From Lysobacter sp. M2-1 (GTDB lineage Bacteria; Pseudomonadota; Gammaproteobacteria; Xanthomonadales; Xanthomonadaceae), in NCBI RefSeq assembly GCF_022662495.1, contig NZ_JAKPBU010000001.1, positions 1,674,001 to 1,738,000 on the forward strand: a stretch of 64,000 bases of DNA, given 5' to 3'. Below are positions 1 through 9,615 of this stretch, in pieces (position 1 is the stretch's first letter; each line of letters starts with the position of its first letter). Below the pieces are notes generated by a model. The model was not told the DNA's origin and ran no database searches. It saw only the letters and a list, made by a program, of their open reading frames with translations. Made by a program: the position numbers and the translations under genes.

Positions 1-1
1 C

Positions 2-1504
2 GACATCGACGCTGGCGCACACGCGACCATCGTCTACCTGCTGCGCGTGGGCGCCGGCGTGCGCGCGGGCGTGCACGTCAACGAGGCGGTGGCCGTGGAC
101 GAGTCGGGCGATCCGGTCTCCAACGTCGCCACCGCGCAGGTCGCGCTCGACACCGATCCGCTGCTCGACGACAGCTTGATCTTCGGCACGGTGTTCGACG
201 ACCGCGACGGCGACGGCTGGCAGGATCGCGCCGACCTGGTCGACGTGCGCGTGCAGGGCGGCTTCGCGCCGGGCGCCTACATCGCCGGCTCGACCACGAT
301 CGACCGCGGCGACGGCCCGCAGCCGCTGGCCGACGCCAGCGCGCCGCTGCTGCACGGCGTCGACGTGGGCGCGATCTCCGCCCGCCAGTCCGAAGCCGAT
401 CCGGTGCAGGCGCATCGCATCACGCTCCGCCAGCGCCTGACCTCGGCCGAGTTCACCGACGACTTCGTGCTGACCAGCGCCCAGGGCGTCACCGTGCGCA
501 TGGATGCCGCAGGCAACACGAGGGTGGAGCGCGCAGGCGAAGCCGCCAAGGGCCTAACCGTGGCCGAGCCGACAGTGGAGCGCACGGTGTCCGCGGTGGA
601 GGGCGGCTTCGAGGTGGCCTATGTCATCTCGAACCAGGGTATCGACGAGCGCGGCATCCCCGGCGTGCGCATCGCCTCGGTGGAAGGCCTGCTGATCGAG
701 ACCGACCAGTACGGCCGCTACCACCTGGCCGACGTCTGGGGTGGCGACTGGGGCCACGGCCGCAACTTCATCCTCAAGGTCGATCCGGCCACGCTGCCTC
801 CGGGCACGGTGTTCACCACCGAGAACCCGCGCCTGCGTCGCGTGACCCCGGGCATCCCGGTGCGCTTCGACTTCGGCGTGCGGCTGCCGGTGCAGGTGCT
901 GGAAGGCGGCGAGCGCAAGGTGGAACTGGAGCTGGGCGAGGTGATCTTCGCCCCGGGCAGCGCCGAGGTGCGCGAAGCCTACCTGCCCGCGATTGAGCGG
1001 ATGGCCGAAAAGGTCGATGCGTACCGCGGCGGCGAAGTGGTGATCACCGCCGATGGCGACAGCGAAGCCCTAGCCTTCGCGCGTGCCGCGGCGGTGCGCG
1101 ACGCGCTCAAGACGCAAGTGGACGCACAGGCGCAGGCCAGGCTGAGCGTGGTCCTGCGCACCGAGGTGAACGACCCGCACAGCCTGGTCGCGGGCGTGGA
1201 CGCCGGCGGCGCATTGCTAGGCACGGTGCTGTTCGACACAGACAAATCGGACATCCGGCCCGAGTTCGAGGGTCTGCTCGACGCGGTCGCACAGCGGCTC
1301 GAAACGCTCGGTGGCGGCGTGGTGGCGATCGTCGGCCACACCGACGTGCGCGGCTCGCACGCCTACAACGCCGCGCTCGGCCTGCGCCGGGCCACCGCCG
1401 TGCAGCAGGCGCTGGTGCAGCGGCTCGGCCCGGAAGTGGCCGCCAAGGTGCGCGTCGAGGCAAGCAGCGATCCGACGGCCCCCGTCGCTACGGAACGCAA
1501 GTGA
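2..1504 (+). CDS. OmpA-family surface protein with SdrD B-like region (3' part, truncated by window)
   Basis: The reading frame is open from base 2, so the gene starts outside the window. The visible ~500 residues contain a carboxypeptidase-regulatory/SdrD B-like stretch around base 660-730 (GVRIASVEGLLIETDQYGRY), followed by two OmpA-like folds. The first, near base 920-1150, is degenerate. The second, base 1210-1470, has a clear peptidoglycan-binding signature (LFDTDKSDIRP, GHTDVRGSHAYN). The role inferred is an outer-membrane or periplasmic protein anchored to the cell wall. The stop codon lies just before the start of the next gene, which suggests one operon with the beta-barrel and DUF11 genes downstream. 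Confidence 0.85.
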   Translation, partial: DIDAGAHATIVYLLRVGAGVRAGVHVNEAVAVDESGDPVSNVATAQVALDTDPLLDDSLIFGTVFDDRDGDGWQDRADLVDVRVQGGFAPGAYIAGSTTIDRGDGPQPLADASAPLLHGVDVGAISARQSEADPVQAHRITLRQRLTSAEFTDDFVLTSAQGVTVRMDAAGNTRVERAGEAAKGLTVAEPTVERTVSAVEGGFEVAYVISNQGIDERGIPGVRIASVEGLLIETDQYGRYHLADVWGGDWGHGRNFILKVDPATLPPGTVFTTENPRLRRVTPGIPVRFDFGVRLPVQVLEGGERKVELELGEVIFAPGSAEVREAYLPAIERMAEKVDAYRGGEVVITADGDSEALAFARAAAVRDALKTQVDAQAQARLSVVLRTEVNDPHSLVAGVDAGGALLGTVLFDTDKSDIRPEFEGLLDAVAQRLETLGGGVVAIVGHTDVRGSHAYNAALGLRRATAVQQALVQRLGPEVAAKVRVEASSDPTAPVATERK

Positions 1505-1518
1505 GGGGGATCCGGATC

Positions 1519-4500
1519 ATGAAGATGAAACTGCTCGACACCACCCTGATCGGCATCCTGGCCGGCATGAGCGCCACCGCATCGGCGCAGGACGCCGCGC
1601 CGATGCAGAACACCACGCCAGCGCCGGCGGGTGCGCCGATCGAATGCGCAGGCGACGCCTGCAGCGACAGCAACGGCGAGCTGGTGTTCCGCGTGCGCAC
1701 GCGCAGCTACGACCAGCCGGCCACCACCGGCACCAGCGCGGGCTCGTCGTCACAGGCGCTGCAGCCGGACCGCCGCGTCTCGGTCGCGCTCGAACAGCCC
1801 GGCCGCGCGCAGGCCCAAGGCACGTTCTCGGCGCAGTTGCCGGGCGGCGGCGCGGTCTGGGCCACCGAGGACCCGGGCTTGGGCGCGCCGGAACTCACCA
1901 TCACCGCGCCGGCGATGGTCGCCTTCGACGGCGGCCGCATCGCCGAGCCGGTGCGCTTCTTCGTGCGCAGCAACTACGTGGCGTTCGTGAAGCGCTACGA
2001 GCTGAGCGTGTACCGCGGCAACGACGCAGACCTGATCGCGCCGGTCATGCAGCTTTCGCTGCCGGTGCAGGCCGCCGCGCAGGCAGAATGGGACGGCGCG
2101 CTGCCGGCCAGACTGCAGCTGCGCGACGGCGACGAGCTGGTGTACGTGCTGCGCGCCTACGACGACAAGGGCAACTTCGACGAGACTGCGCCGCGCAAGC
2201 TGCAGCTGGTACGCCCCGACGAGGTCGAGCGCGGCCGCATCCAACTGCGCGAGGGCGCCGAGCGCGCGCTCGGCACCGCGCTGAGCGCCGACCAGGCGCT
2301 GACCCGGCAACTGGTGGAAGACGCGTTCGCAGGCAACGGCCTGCGCCAGCAGAACATCCCGATCTACGGCTCGCGCGTGCGCGTGCAGGGCCGCAACCTG
2401 CCCGAAGGCTACGCGCTGCGCATCAACGGCGAGAACTACCCGGTCGACCTGGAACGCAAGTTCGTCGCCGAATACCTGATGCCCGTGGGCCGGCACCGGT
2501 TCGAGATCGGCCTGCAAGGCGCCCAAGGCACGCCGCCGATCACGCAAGCGCTCGACGTGGACGTCAGCGGCCGCTACTTCTTCGGCGTGGCGCTGGCCGA
2601 CATCACCGTGTACGAGAACAGCGCCAGCGGCACCGGCCAGTCGCTGGCACTGGCCGGGCGCGAGGACGACATCCTCAGCGACGGCCGCCTGGCCTTCTAC
2701 GGCAAGGCCAAGCTGGGCGGCAAATACCTGTTCACCGCCCAGGCGGATACGCAGAACCGTCCGCTCGAGGATCTGTTCGACGGCTTCACCTCGGCCGACC
2801 CGCAGGACGTGTTCCGCCGCCTCGATCCGGACCTGTATTACCCGACCTACGGCGACGACTCCAACGTCTGGCGCGATGTCGACACCATGGGCCGGTTCTA
2901 CGTGCGCGTGGATTGGGACAAGAACGAGGCCCTGTGGGGCAACTTCGCCACGGGCCTCACCGGCACCGAGTACGGCCAGTATGTGCGCTCGCTCTACGGC
3001 GCCGCGTTCAACTGGCGCTCGCGCATGGCCAACGCCTGGGGCGATCCGGCCACGCAACTGCGCGCGTTTGCATCCGAAGCGGAAACCGCGCCCGGGCACA
3101 GCGAGTTCCTCGGCACCGGCGGCAGCCTGTACTACCTGCGCCACACCGACCTCCTGCCCGGTTCCGACCGCGTGGTGCTGGAGGTGCGTGACCGCACCAC
3201 CGGCCGCGTCGAGCAGCGCGTGGAGCTGCTGCGCGGCGCCGACTACGAGATCGACGAACTGCAGGGCCGCGTGCTGCTGACCCGGCCGCTGGCCCAGGTC
3301 ACCCGCGAAAACATCCCGACCCTGACCCGCGACGCGCCGCTGGACGGTTTCGAGCAGCGCCTGATCGTCGACTACGAATGGCTGCCCAGCGACTTCAACG
3401 CCGACGAGGTCACCGCCGGTGTGCGCGGCAAGCACTGGTTCGGCGACCACCTCGGCGTCGGCCTGACCTACGTGGACGAGAACCGCGCGGGCGAGGACTA
3501 CACCCTGATGGGCGCCGACGTGACCCTGCAGGCCGGCAAGGGCACCTACCTCAAGCTCGAGCACAGCCGCACCGAGTCCACCGGCGCGCCGGTGTTCTTC
3601 TCCGACAACGGCGGCCTGAGCTTCACCCGCCTCAACCCGGAAGGCGTGCGCGAGGGCGAGGCCACCGCAGTCGAGGCGCGCGCCAACTTCGAGGAGCTGG
3701 GCTGGACCGCGCAGCCGTGGAGCGCCGGCGCGTGGTGGCGGCAGGTGGATGCCGGCTATTCGATCTCGCGCTTCGACACCGGCGCCGACATCGAAGAGTA
3801 CGGCGCCGAGGTGCTCGGCCAGTTCGGGCCGGACGTGGGCGTGTTCGCGCGCTACAGCCGCGCCGAGCGCGCGGGCGACGTGCTGACCCAGGCCCAGGCG
3901 AACGCCGAGTGGCGGATCGGCGACTTCGACGCGCTGGCCTTCGAGCTGCGCCGGGTCGAGGAGCAGCGCGCCGCGCTCGACGCCGCCGGCCTGCTTGGCG
4001 CCGCGCGCTACACCCATCGCTTCGGCACCGCGTTCGACCTGTACGGCACTGCCCAGCTCACGCTCGACGACGACGGCGGCCGCTACGCCGACAACGACGC
4101 CTTCTCCCTGGGCGGCCGCTACAACTTCGCCAACCTGTCCACGCTCGGCGCCGAGATGACCACCGGGGACCGCGGCGACGCGGCCCAGGTCAGCGGCGAA
4201 TGGCGGCGTTCGGCGCAGCACAGCTATTACGGCAGCTACACCTATTCCACCGACCGCAGCGACTACGACCCGCTATTCAACCCCAATGCGCAGAACGGCT
4301 GGACGCTGGGCCAGCGCTGGCGGCTGTCGAACCAGGTCAACCTGTTCAACGAGAGCCAGTTCCTGAAGAGCCGGCGCGAGAGCGGCCTGGCGCACACCTT
4401 CGGCATGGACTTCTACCCGGTGCAGGGCTGGAACGTCGGCTTCACCCTGAGCGAGGGCGATCTGACCAACGCCGGCGGCGGCGATGTCGACCGACGCGCG

Positions 4501-5208
4501 ATCAGCGTCAGCGGCGGTCACACCTCCAGCGACACCACCTGGCAGAGCAAGCTGGAGCTGCGCGAGGACACCGGCGCCGAACGCGTCACCCAGTGGGTGA
4601 GCACCAACCGGCTGACCCACAAGTTCGACGAGAGCTGGCGGATCGCCGCACGCCTGAACTACGCCGACACCCAGGACGACATCAACCCGGAGGCGAGCGC
4701 GAAGTTCATCGAGGGCAACTTCGGTTTCGCCTACCGGCCGTGGAACAGCACGCGCTGGGGCCTGTTCGGCCGCTACACCTACCTCTACGACCTGGCCACG
4801 CTGGGCCAGGTCGGCGGCGCGCAGGTCGACCAGAAGTCCCAGGTGCTGTCGTTCGAGGGCGTGTACCGCCACGACCGGCACTGGGAGTTCGCCGGCAAGC
4901 TGGCGCGGCGCGAGGGCGAGGTGCGCTTCGGCCGCGGCACAGGCGACTGGTTCGATTCGGCCACCACCTTCGCCGCGGCGCAGGTGCGCTACGAACTGGT
5001 GTACCGCTGGCACGCGATGGCCGAGTACCGCTGGCTGGACGTCGACGATGGCGGCACCCGCCAGGGCTGGCTGGTCGGCGTGGACCGCGACCTTGGCCGC
5101 AACTTCCGCGTCGGCGCCGGCTACAACTTCACCGACTTCAGCGACGACCTGACCGACTTCGACTACGACCACAAGGGTTGGTTCGTCAACTTCGTGGGGA
5201 GCTACTAA
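1519..5208 (+). CDS. large exported beta-barrel-like outer membrane protein
   Basis: A 1229-residue protein beginning with a signal peptide (MKMKLLDTTLIGILAGMSATASA). ATG 1519 is chosen because AGGGGGA at 1504-1510 sits at Shine-Dalgarno distance; an upstream GTG at 1501 overlaps the previous stop. The N-terminal third looks like beta-sandwich domains. The rest has alternating short aromatic strands (for example TWQSKLELRED, WRIAARLNYAD) and ends in a hydrophobic strand with a terminal aromatic (VNFVGSY), as beta-barrel outer membrane proteins do. No TonB box or plug was recognised. It is linked to the OmpA-type gene upstream and to the DUF11 gene downstream through a TAATG overlap or short gap. 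The exact family is uncertain; export or display of the neighbouring DUF11 protein is only an inference. Confidence 0.8.
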   Translation: MKMKLLDTTLIGILAGMSATASAQDAAPMQNTTPAPAGAPIECAGDACSDSNGELVFRVRTRSYDQPATTGTSAGSSSQALQPDRRVSVALEQPGRAQAQGTFSAQLPGGGAVWATEDPGLGAPELTITAPAMVAFDGGRIAEPVRFFVRSNYVAFVKRYELSVYRGNDADLIAPVMQLSLPVQAAAQAEWDGALPARLQLRDGDELVYVLRAYDDKGNFDETAPRKLQLVRPDEVERGRIQLREGAERALGTALSADQALTRQLVEDAFAGNGLRQQNIPIYGSRVRVQGRNLPEGYALRINGENYPVDLERKFVAEYLMPVGRHRFEIGLQGAQGTPPITQALDVDVSGRYFFGVALADITVYENSASGTGQSLALAGREDDILSDGRLAFYGKAKLGGKYLFTAQADTQNRPLEDLFDGFTSADPQDVFRRLDPDLYYPTYGDDSNVWRDVDTMGRFYVRVDWDKNEALWGNFATGLTGTEYGQYVRSLYGAAFNWRSRMANAWGDPATQLRAFASEAETAPGHSEFLGTGGSLYYLRHTDLLPGSDRVVLEVRDRTTGRVEQRVELLRGADYEIDELQGRVLLTRPLAQVTRENIPTLTRDAPLDGFEQRLIVDYEWLPSDFNADEVTAGVRGKHWFGDHLGVGLTYVDENRAGEDYTLMGADVTLQAGKGTYLKLEHSRTESTGAPVFFSDNGGLSFTRLNPEGVREGEATAVEARANFEELGWTAQPWSAGAWWRQVDAGYSISRFDTGADIEEYGAEVLGQFGPDVGVFARYSRAERAGDVLTQAQANAEWRIGDFDALAFELRRVEEQRAALDAAGLLGAARYTHRFGTAFDLYGTAQLTLDDDGGRYADNDAFSLGGRYNFANLSTLGAEMTTGDRGDAAQVSGEWRRSAQHSYYGSYTYSTDRSDYDPLFNPNAQNGWTLGQRWRLSNQVNLFNESQFLKSRRESGLAHTFGMDFYPVQGWNVGFTLSEGDLTNAGGGDVDRRAISVSGGHTSSDTTWQSKLELREDTGAERVTQWVSTNRLTHKFDESWRIAARLNYADTQDDINPEASAKFIEGNFGFAYRPWNSTRWGLFGRYTYLYDLATLGQVGGAQVDQKSQVLSFEGVYRHDRHWEFAGKLARREGEVRFGRGTGDWFDSATTFAAAQVRYELVYRWHAMAEYRWLDVDDGGTRQGWLVGVDRDLGRNFRVGAGYNFTDFSDDLTDFDYDHKGWFVNFVGSY

Positions 5209-5270
5209 TGGCCAGACAAGCCGGGAAACCACGCTTCGGCGCATACACGATCACCGCAGGGGCGGCAATC

Positions 5271-6791
5271 ATGGATTTCGCATCACGCCGGATCCGCCGA
5301 CGCGGCGGCAGCGCCGCCGGTTCCTTCCCCCGCGCCCTGCTGGCGTTGCTCCTGCTGCTGGGCGCGGTGCCCATGGCCTCAGCCAACGAATGCCGCCTTG
5401 CCGATCCGAACTCGAACGGCCTGTACGTCGGCACCATCTGCTGGTTCCAGTTTGGTGCGATCGATGAGGACCTGCCGAGCGGAACGAGCAATGCGCCGCT
5501 CGAGTTCGATCTGCCAGACGGCTCCAGGATCCAGCTCAATGTCAGCGTCAGCGGCGGTAGCGCTGCGAACCCGCGCCTGACAGTGCGCCAGGCGCCGACC
5601 TGGACGGGTTCGAACTTCAGCGGCAACTCCGGCTTCTACACCATCCTCACGCCGAACGCAGCGGCGCTGCATTCGCCGGACGGGCGCGGCAACAACGCCG
5701 TGCTGACGCTGGCCGACATCCGTCTGTACGCCCCGGACGGATCCGAGGTGACCGATCTGCCGTTCGAGATCGTGGTGGCCGACGCCGAGCGTCTGAACGC
5801 CAACCCCGAGTACCTGGACTTCGGCGTGGTCTCAGGCGGATCGCCCTGGAGCGTGCTGGAGTGGCTGGGTAACGCGCCGGCTTCGGCCGTGCAGCAGGGC
5901 ACGCCGGCCACGCTCGATCCAGGAGTGGCTTCCGCCTGCCTGGGCAGCTACGTCGACTGTCTTCGCTTCAAGGGCATGACCGCCGGCAGCGATGCCAATG
6001 CCGTGGTGCTGGCGTCACAGAAGGCGGTGGGCAGCGCGCAGCCGTTCACGGTGATGGGACAGATCCACTCCGCCGCCGGGCAAGGCATCGCGGTCGGCGT
6101 GCGCTGCTGCGCGATGCGCCTGCGCAAGGTGCTGCCTGAAGGCCGCGTCGACGCTTCGGACCAGTTCATCTATCGCATTGTCAACGTCGACGGCCTGACG
6201 GTCGCTTCTGGCACCACCAGCGGTGCGGCGACCGGCGCCTATCCGTACATCGGCACCATGGCGATGTCGGGCAATGCGCTGACCCTGGTCGAGGAGATGG
6301 CGCCCGGCAGCGCGTCGACGCTGGATTCCTACGCGCGGCGCGTCGTCTGCGTCAATACCGGTAGCGGACAGACCGTGCTCGACGACGAGTACGACCCCGC
6401 CTCGCCGCCGGTGCTGAATATTCTGGAGATGGGCGACGTGGTGGATTGCGATCTGATCAACACGCCGCTGCCGCAGACCGACCTGTCGATTGTGAAGACA
6501 GCCGATCCGGCGACGGTCCCGTCCGGCGGTCAGATCGTTTACACCCTGACGGTGGCCAACGCTGGTCCCGCGGCTGGGGACGGAGCGGTGCTGCGCGATC
6601 CCGCCGTGGCCGGGCTGGACTGCAGCGCCGGGCCGCTGACCTGCAGCGCCAGCGGTGGCGCGGTGTGTCCCGCGACGCCGACCGTGGTGGACTTGCAATC
6701 GTCTTCCGGCATAGCGATTCCCACCCTGCCAGCGGGCGGGCAGGCGAGCTTCGCATTGACCTGCACTGTGACCGCCAGCGGAACGCCGTGA
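5271..6791 (+). CDS. secreted CshA-type / DUF11 domain adhesin-like protein
   Basis: A protein of ~506 residues. ATG 5271 follows AGGGGCGG and gives a plausible signal peptide with an Arg-rich n-region and the core LLALLLLLGAVPMASA. An alternative ATG at 5208 overlaps the previous stop codon but would place the signal after ~50 residues. The mature N-terminus resembles the non-repetitive CshA adhesin domain (YVGTICWFQF, later VTDLPFEIVVADAE). The C-terminal ~100 residues form one DUF11 module (DLSIVKTADPATVPSGGQIV, ending FALTCTVTASGTP). Related proteins often carry several DUF11 repeats, so this is a short form. It is probably a surface or secreted partner of the two preceding proteins. Confidence 0.8.
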   Translation: MDFASRRIRRRGGSAAGSFPRALLALLLLLGAVPMASANECRLADPNSNGLYVGTICWFQFGAIDEDLPSGTSNAPLEFDLPDGSRIQLNVSVSGGSAANPRLTVRQAPTWTGSNFSGNSGFYTILTPNAAALHSPDGRGNNAVLTLADIRLYAPDGSEVTDLPFEIVVADAERLNANPEYLDFGVVSGGSPWSVLEWLGNAPASAVQQGTPATLDPGVASACLGSYVDCLRFKGMTAGSDANAVVLASQKAVGSAQPFTVMGQIHSAAGQGIAVGVRCCAMRLRKVLPEGRVDASDQFIYRIVNVDGLTVASGTTSGAATGAYPYIGTMAMSGNALTLVEEMAPGSASTLDSYARRVVCVNTGSGQTVLDDEYDPASPPVLNILEMGDVVDCDLINTPLPQTDLSIVKTADPATVPSGGQIVYTLTVANAGPAAGDGAVLRDPAVAGLDCSAGPLTCSASGGAVCPATPTVVDLQSSSGIAIPTLPAGGQASFALTCTVTASGTP

Positions 6792-6951
6792 GAGCGGGCG
6801 CGATGGCGGCCGTTGCAAGGAGACCGTTTTAAGATGCGCGCCGACGCCCGATCGACCGCATCATCTGCCGAACCTGCATCTGCATTGAACGATACGGCTT
6901 CACGCGCGGCGGGATCTGCGCGCATGGATCGGGTTCCCCGACGGGGTTGGG

Positions 6952-6957
6952 TATAAC
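6952..6957 (+). promoter_or_regulatory. possible -10 element upstream of dusA
   Basis: TATAAC lies 93 bases before the dusA start in the 259-bp gap after the DUF11 gene. No convincing -35 hexamer is seen at 16-18 bp. A small GC hairpin (CCCC-GAC-GGGG) immediately upstream has no T-run. Nothing else was recognised in this gap. Confidence 0.3.
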
Positions 6958-7050
6958 CTAGCGCCGTACCGGTCAGAATCCAGACACCACTGCTGCGATC
7001 GCTCATCGAGCGTGGCCGACGCCTGATGACCGCCTTTTAGGCCCTGTCGC

Positions 7051-8067
7051 ATGTTGGCATCCCTTCGAATGCGCGAGTTCTCGTTGCACGATACGTCTTT
7101 GCGGTTATCCGTCGCCCCGATGATGGACTGGACCGACAGTCACTGCCGCGTGTTCCACCGGCTGCTGGCTCCGCATGCGCGCCTGTACACGGAAATGGTG
7201 CACGCGAATGCGGTGATCCATGGCGACCGCACCAGATTGCTGGCGATGGATCCAATCGAACATCCGGTCGCGCTGCAGCTGGGCGGCAGCGAGCCGGCGC
7301 TCTTGGCGCAGGCCGCACGGATCGGGCAGGCGCACGGCTTCGACGAGATCAACCTCAACTGCGGCTGCCCCTCCGATCGCGTGCAGGCCGGCCGCTTCGG
7401 GGCTTGCCTGATGCGCGAACCGCAGCTCGTGGCCGACAGCGTGGCGGCGATGATCGCTGCGGTCTCGATACCCGTGACGGTCAAGTGCCGGCTCGGCGTC
7501 GACGACGACCACGACTTCGGCCGCTTCCTCGCTTTCGTCGATGCCGTCGCCGCCGCGGGTTGCGGCATGTTCGTGGTGCATGCGCGCAACGCATGGCTCA
7601 AGGGGCTCTCGCCGAAGGAGAACCGCGAGGTGCCACCGCTGCGCTACGACTGGGCATGGCGGCTCAAGCGCGAGCGTCCGCAGCTCCAGGTCGTGGTCAA
7701 TGGAGGCATCGCCGATGCGGCGGAAGCCGCTGCGCACCTGGCGCATGCCGACGGTGCCATGCTGGGGCGCGCGGCGTATCACGATCCCTATCTGCTGCAT
7801 CGGATCGATGTCGCCTGGTTTGGCGAAGCATTGCGTACGCGCGGCGAGCTGCTGCGCACGCTCCGGCCCTACGTGGAGGCGCACCTCGCGCGCGGCGTGC
7901 CGCTCAACCGCATGAGCCGCCACTGGCTGGGGCTGTTCGCGGGCGAGCGCGGCGGGCGCGCCTTCCGGCAGGTGCTCAGCGAAGGCGCGCACCGCCCGGG
8001 CGCGGGCTGGGCGCTGGTGGAGCAGGCGCTCGCCCTGACTGCATCCGGCGAGTGCGCCGCGGCATGA
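7051..8067 (+). CDS. dusA: tRNA-dihydrouridine(20/20a) synthase DusA
   Basis: An FMN-dependent enzyme that reduces uridine 20/20a in the D-loop of tRNA using NADPH. The 338-residue protein begins its TIM barrel with VAPMMDWTDSHCR. It carries the family motif NLNCGCPSDRVQAG (conserved Cys106 of GCP), FGACLM, and the KCRLGVDD phosphate/FMN region. Two in-frame ATGs (7051 and 7069) are possible; neither has a strong ribosome-binding site. The following pentein gene starts 11 bases after its stop and is probably co-transcribed. Confidence 0.95.
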   Translation: MLASLRMREFSLHDTSLRLSVAPMMDWTDSHCRVFHRLLAPHARLYTEMVHANAVIHGDRTRLLAMDPIEHPVALQLGGSEPALLAQAARIGQAHGFDEINLNCGCPSDRVQAGRFGACLMREPQLVADSVAAMIAAVSIPVTVKCRLGVDDDHDFGRFLAFVDAVAAAGCGMFVVHARNAWLKGLSPKENREVPPLRYDWAWRLKRERPQLQVVVNGGIADAAEAAAHLAHADGAMLGRAAYHDPYLLHRIDVAWFGEALRTRGELLRTLRPYVEAHLARGVPLNRMSRHWLGLFAGERGGRAFRQVLSEGAHRPGAGWALVEQALALTASGECAAA

Positions 8068-8077
8068 GCGCGCACAG

Positions 8078-8986
8078 ATGCTGACGCGCGATATCGATGC
8101 CTTCGTGAACCGTGCCCGTACCTTGCGCACGGACTTCGGATCGCCGACGGCCAGGGCCGCATTCCTGGTGGCGCCGGAAGGATTTGCGCTGGCGACGGAA
8201 TCGGCGCGCGACAATCGCTACATGGCCTCCGCCGCCGATTTCGAGCCGGCGCGTGCCATGGCGCAGCACCGACAGCTGCACCGTGCGCTTTCGGCCCAGC
8301 TCCCGGTCGTTGGATTCGCCGGTGATCCCGATGCGCCCGACGGGCTGTTTCCAAACAATGTGTTCGCCACCGCGCCCGGCAGGCTGATCGTTGGGCGGAT
8401 GCGGCACCCGGTGCGCCAGCGGGAGGCCGGGCGCGAGGACATCCGCGGCTTCTTCCAACAGGTGCTCGGCTACGAAACAGTGGACCTGTCGCGGCAGCCG
8501 CACACTTGCGAGCTGACCGGTGCGCTGGTCATCGACCGCCTGCGCGGCATCGGTTTCTGCGGTTTGTCGGAGCGCTGCGATGCCGAGGGCGCGGCGCTGA
8601 TGCACGCCGCGTTCGGCCTGCGTGCGACCCTGCTGTTCGACCTGGCGCCGGGCGAATACCACACCAACGTCGTGCTCGCGGTGCTGGCCGGTCGCGCGGC
8701 CCTGCTGAGCCCGGCGGGTTTCGCCGATCCGGCGGTTGCCGACGCGATCTGTGCGCTGTACGAGCATGGGCTGCGCGTTGGCCCAGCGGCCCACGCCGCA
8801 TTCGCCTGCAATGCGATCGCCCTGACTTCAGACGCGGCATGGATGAGTGAGGGCGCGGCGGGCGCGTTGGGCGAGGAGGTGGAGGCGGGGCTGGCGGACG
8901 CCGGCTTCGCGTTGCGCGCCGTGGCGCTGGACGCAATCGAGGCCGCGGGCGGCTCGCTCCGGTGTTGCGTCGCAGAAATCTTTTGA
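8078..8986 (+). CDS. arginine deiminase-related (pentein/CtlX-type) hydrolase
   Basis: A 302-residue protein of the guanidino-group-modifying (pentein) superfamily. It shows the substrate-loop motif DAPDGLFPNNVFAT, an acidic residue in CELTGALVIDR (Glu145), a candidate catalytic His in GEYHTNVV (His194), and a C-terminal Cys in GSLRCCVAEIF near the very end, the usual position of the pentein nucleophile. Relatives act on arginine, citrulline or dimethylarginine; the substrate here is not determined. Ten bases separate it from dusA, and a terminator follows ~120 bases downstream. Confidence 0.8.
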   Translation: MLTRDIDAFVNRARTLRTDFGSPTARAAFLVAPEGFALATESARDNRYMASAADFEPARAMAQHRQLHRALSAQLPVVGFAGDPDAPDGLFPNNVFATAPGRLIVGRMRHPVRQREAGREDIRGFFQQVLGYETVDLSRQPHTCELTGALVIDRLRGIGFCGLSERCDAEGAALMHAAFGLRATLLFDLAPGEYHTNVVLAVLAGRAALLSPAGFADPAVADAICALYEHGLRVGPAAHAAFACNAIALTSDAAWMSEGAAGALGEEVEAGLADAGFALRAVALDAIEAAGGSLRCCVAEIF

Positions 8987-9107
8987 AAACAACCGCTTGC
9001 CCGCTATAGGCAGGTCTTTGAATTGCTGCCGTTCAGCAAATTAAGGACGGATTCACTGCTTCCTTTCGACAATCCGCATCCACCTGGAGCCGGCTGCATG
9101 CTGGCCC

Positions 9108-9131
9108 GCAGGCCCAGGGGGCCTGCCTTTT
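9108..9131 (+). terminator. rho-independent terminator after the pentein hydrolase gene
   Basis: Perfect 7-bp stem GCAGGCC / GGCCTGC with loop CAGGG, followed by CTTTT. It separates the dusA operon from PepSY-phoPQ. This argues against translation starts of the PepSY gene upstream of ~9130. Confidence 0.65.
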
Positions 9132-9175
9132 GGCCCATGCTGTCGTCGTCTACTGTGGAAACACCGAGTTCTCCG

Positions 9176-9529
9176 ATGCCCCGTTCGCCTGCCCTGGTCC
9201 TCGTGCTGACCGCCCTGCTGATGCTGGGGATGGGCGCCGCGTGGGCGCAAGGTCGCGGCCGCGGCGGTCCACCGGCGCCGCAGTTTCCGCCGCAGCCGCA
9301 ACGCGACCGGCACGACACGCTTTCCGACAGCGTGCGCCGGGTCGAGCGGGATACGCGTGGGCAGGTGTTGAGTGCCGAACGCGTGCCGTTCGACGGCCGC
9401 GAAATGCACCGGGTCAAGGTCCTCGACGACCGGGGTCGCGTGCGCGTGTACATGGACGATCCCCAGCGGCGTCGCAGCGAAGAGCGACGCGCCGAACGGC
9501 GTCCGCCTACACGCGACGACGACGATTGA
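9176..9529 (+). CDS. PepSY-domain periplasmic protein upstream of phoPQ
   Basis: A protein of ~117 residues with an N-terminal signal peptide (LVLVLTALLMLGMGAAWA). A Gly/Pro/Arg-rich linker follows, then a PepSY-like module (LSDSVRRVERDTRGQVLSAE through RVRVYMDD) and a charged Arg/Asp tail. ATG 9176 is preferred because it directly precedes the signal peptide and lies after a terminator; the longer in-frame versions start inside or before that hairpin. PepSY proteins are often encoded next to PhoP/PhoQ-like systems and may modulate the sensor or bind a protease. That role is inference from context. Confidence 0.75.
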   Translation: MPRSPALVLVLTALLMLGMGAAWAQGRGRGGPPAPQFPPQPQRDRHDTLSDSVRRVERDTRGQVLSAERVPFDGREMHRVKVLDDRGRVRVYMDDPQRRRSEERRAERRPPTRDDDD

Positions 9530-9615
9530 GTCATCACGCTGTCGCAACGAGAAGCGTTTGACCGCTTCATCGCAATGCCCGTCGCGCTGAGGGCGGTCCA
9601 ATTCCGGAGAATCGT

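Noticed and set aside
1750-4221. 823-codon open frame on the minus strand opposite the beta-barrel gene
   Set aside because: It is antisense to a better-supported gene. Its product is a Val/Ala/His/Arg-rich composition typical of GC-rich shadow frames, with no signal or domain.
3378-5207. Long plus-strand frame running into the DUF11 gene from inside the beta-barrel gene
   Set aside because: The translation before base 5208 is Arg-rich shadow sequence. Only the part after the barrel gene's stop is a real protein.
6780-6835. Premature truncation of the DUF11 protein
   Set aside because: The stop falls at the natural end of a DUF11 module, and the sequence after it does not continue the domain in any frame, so the gene looks complete.
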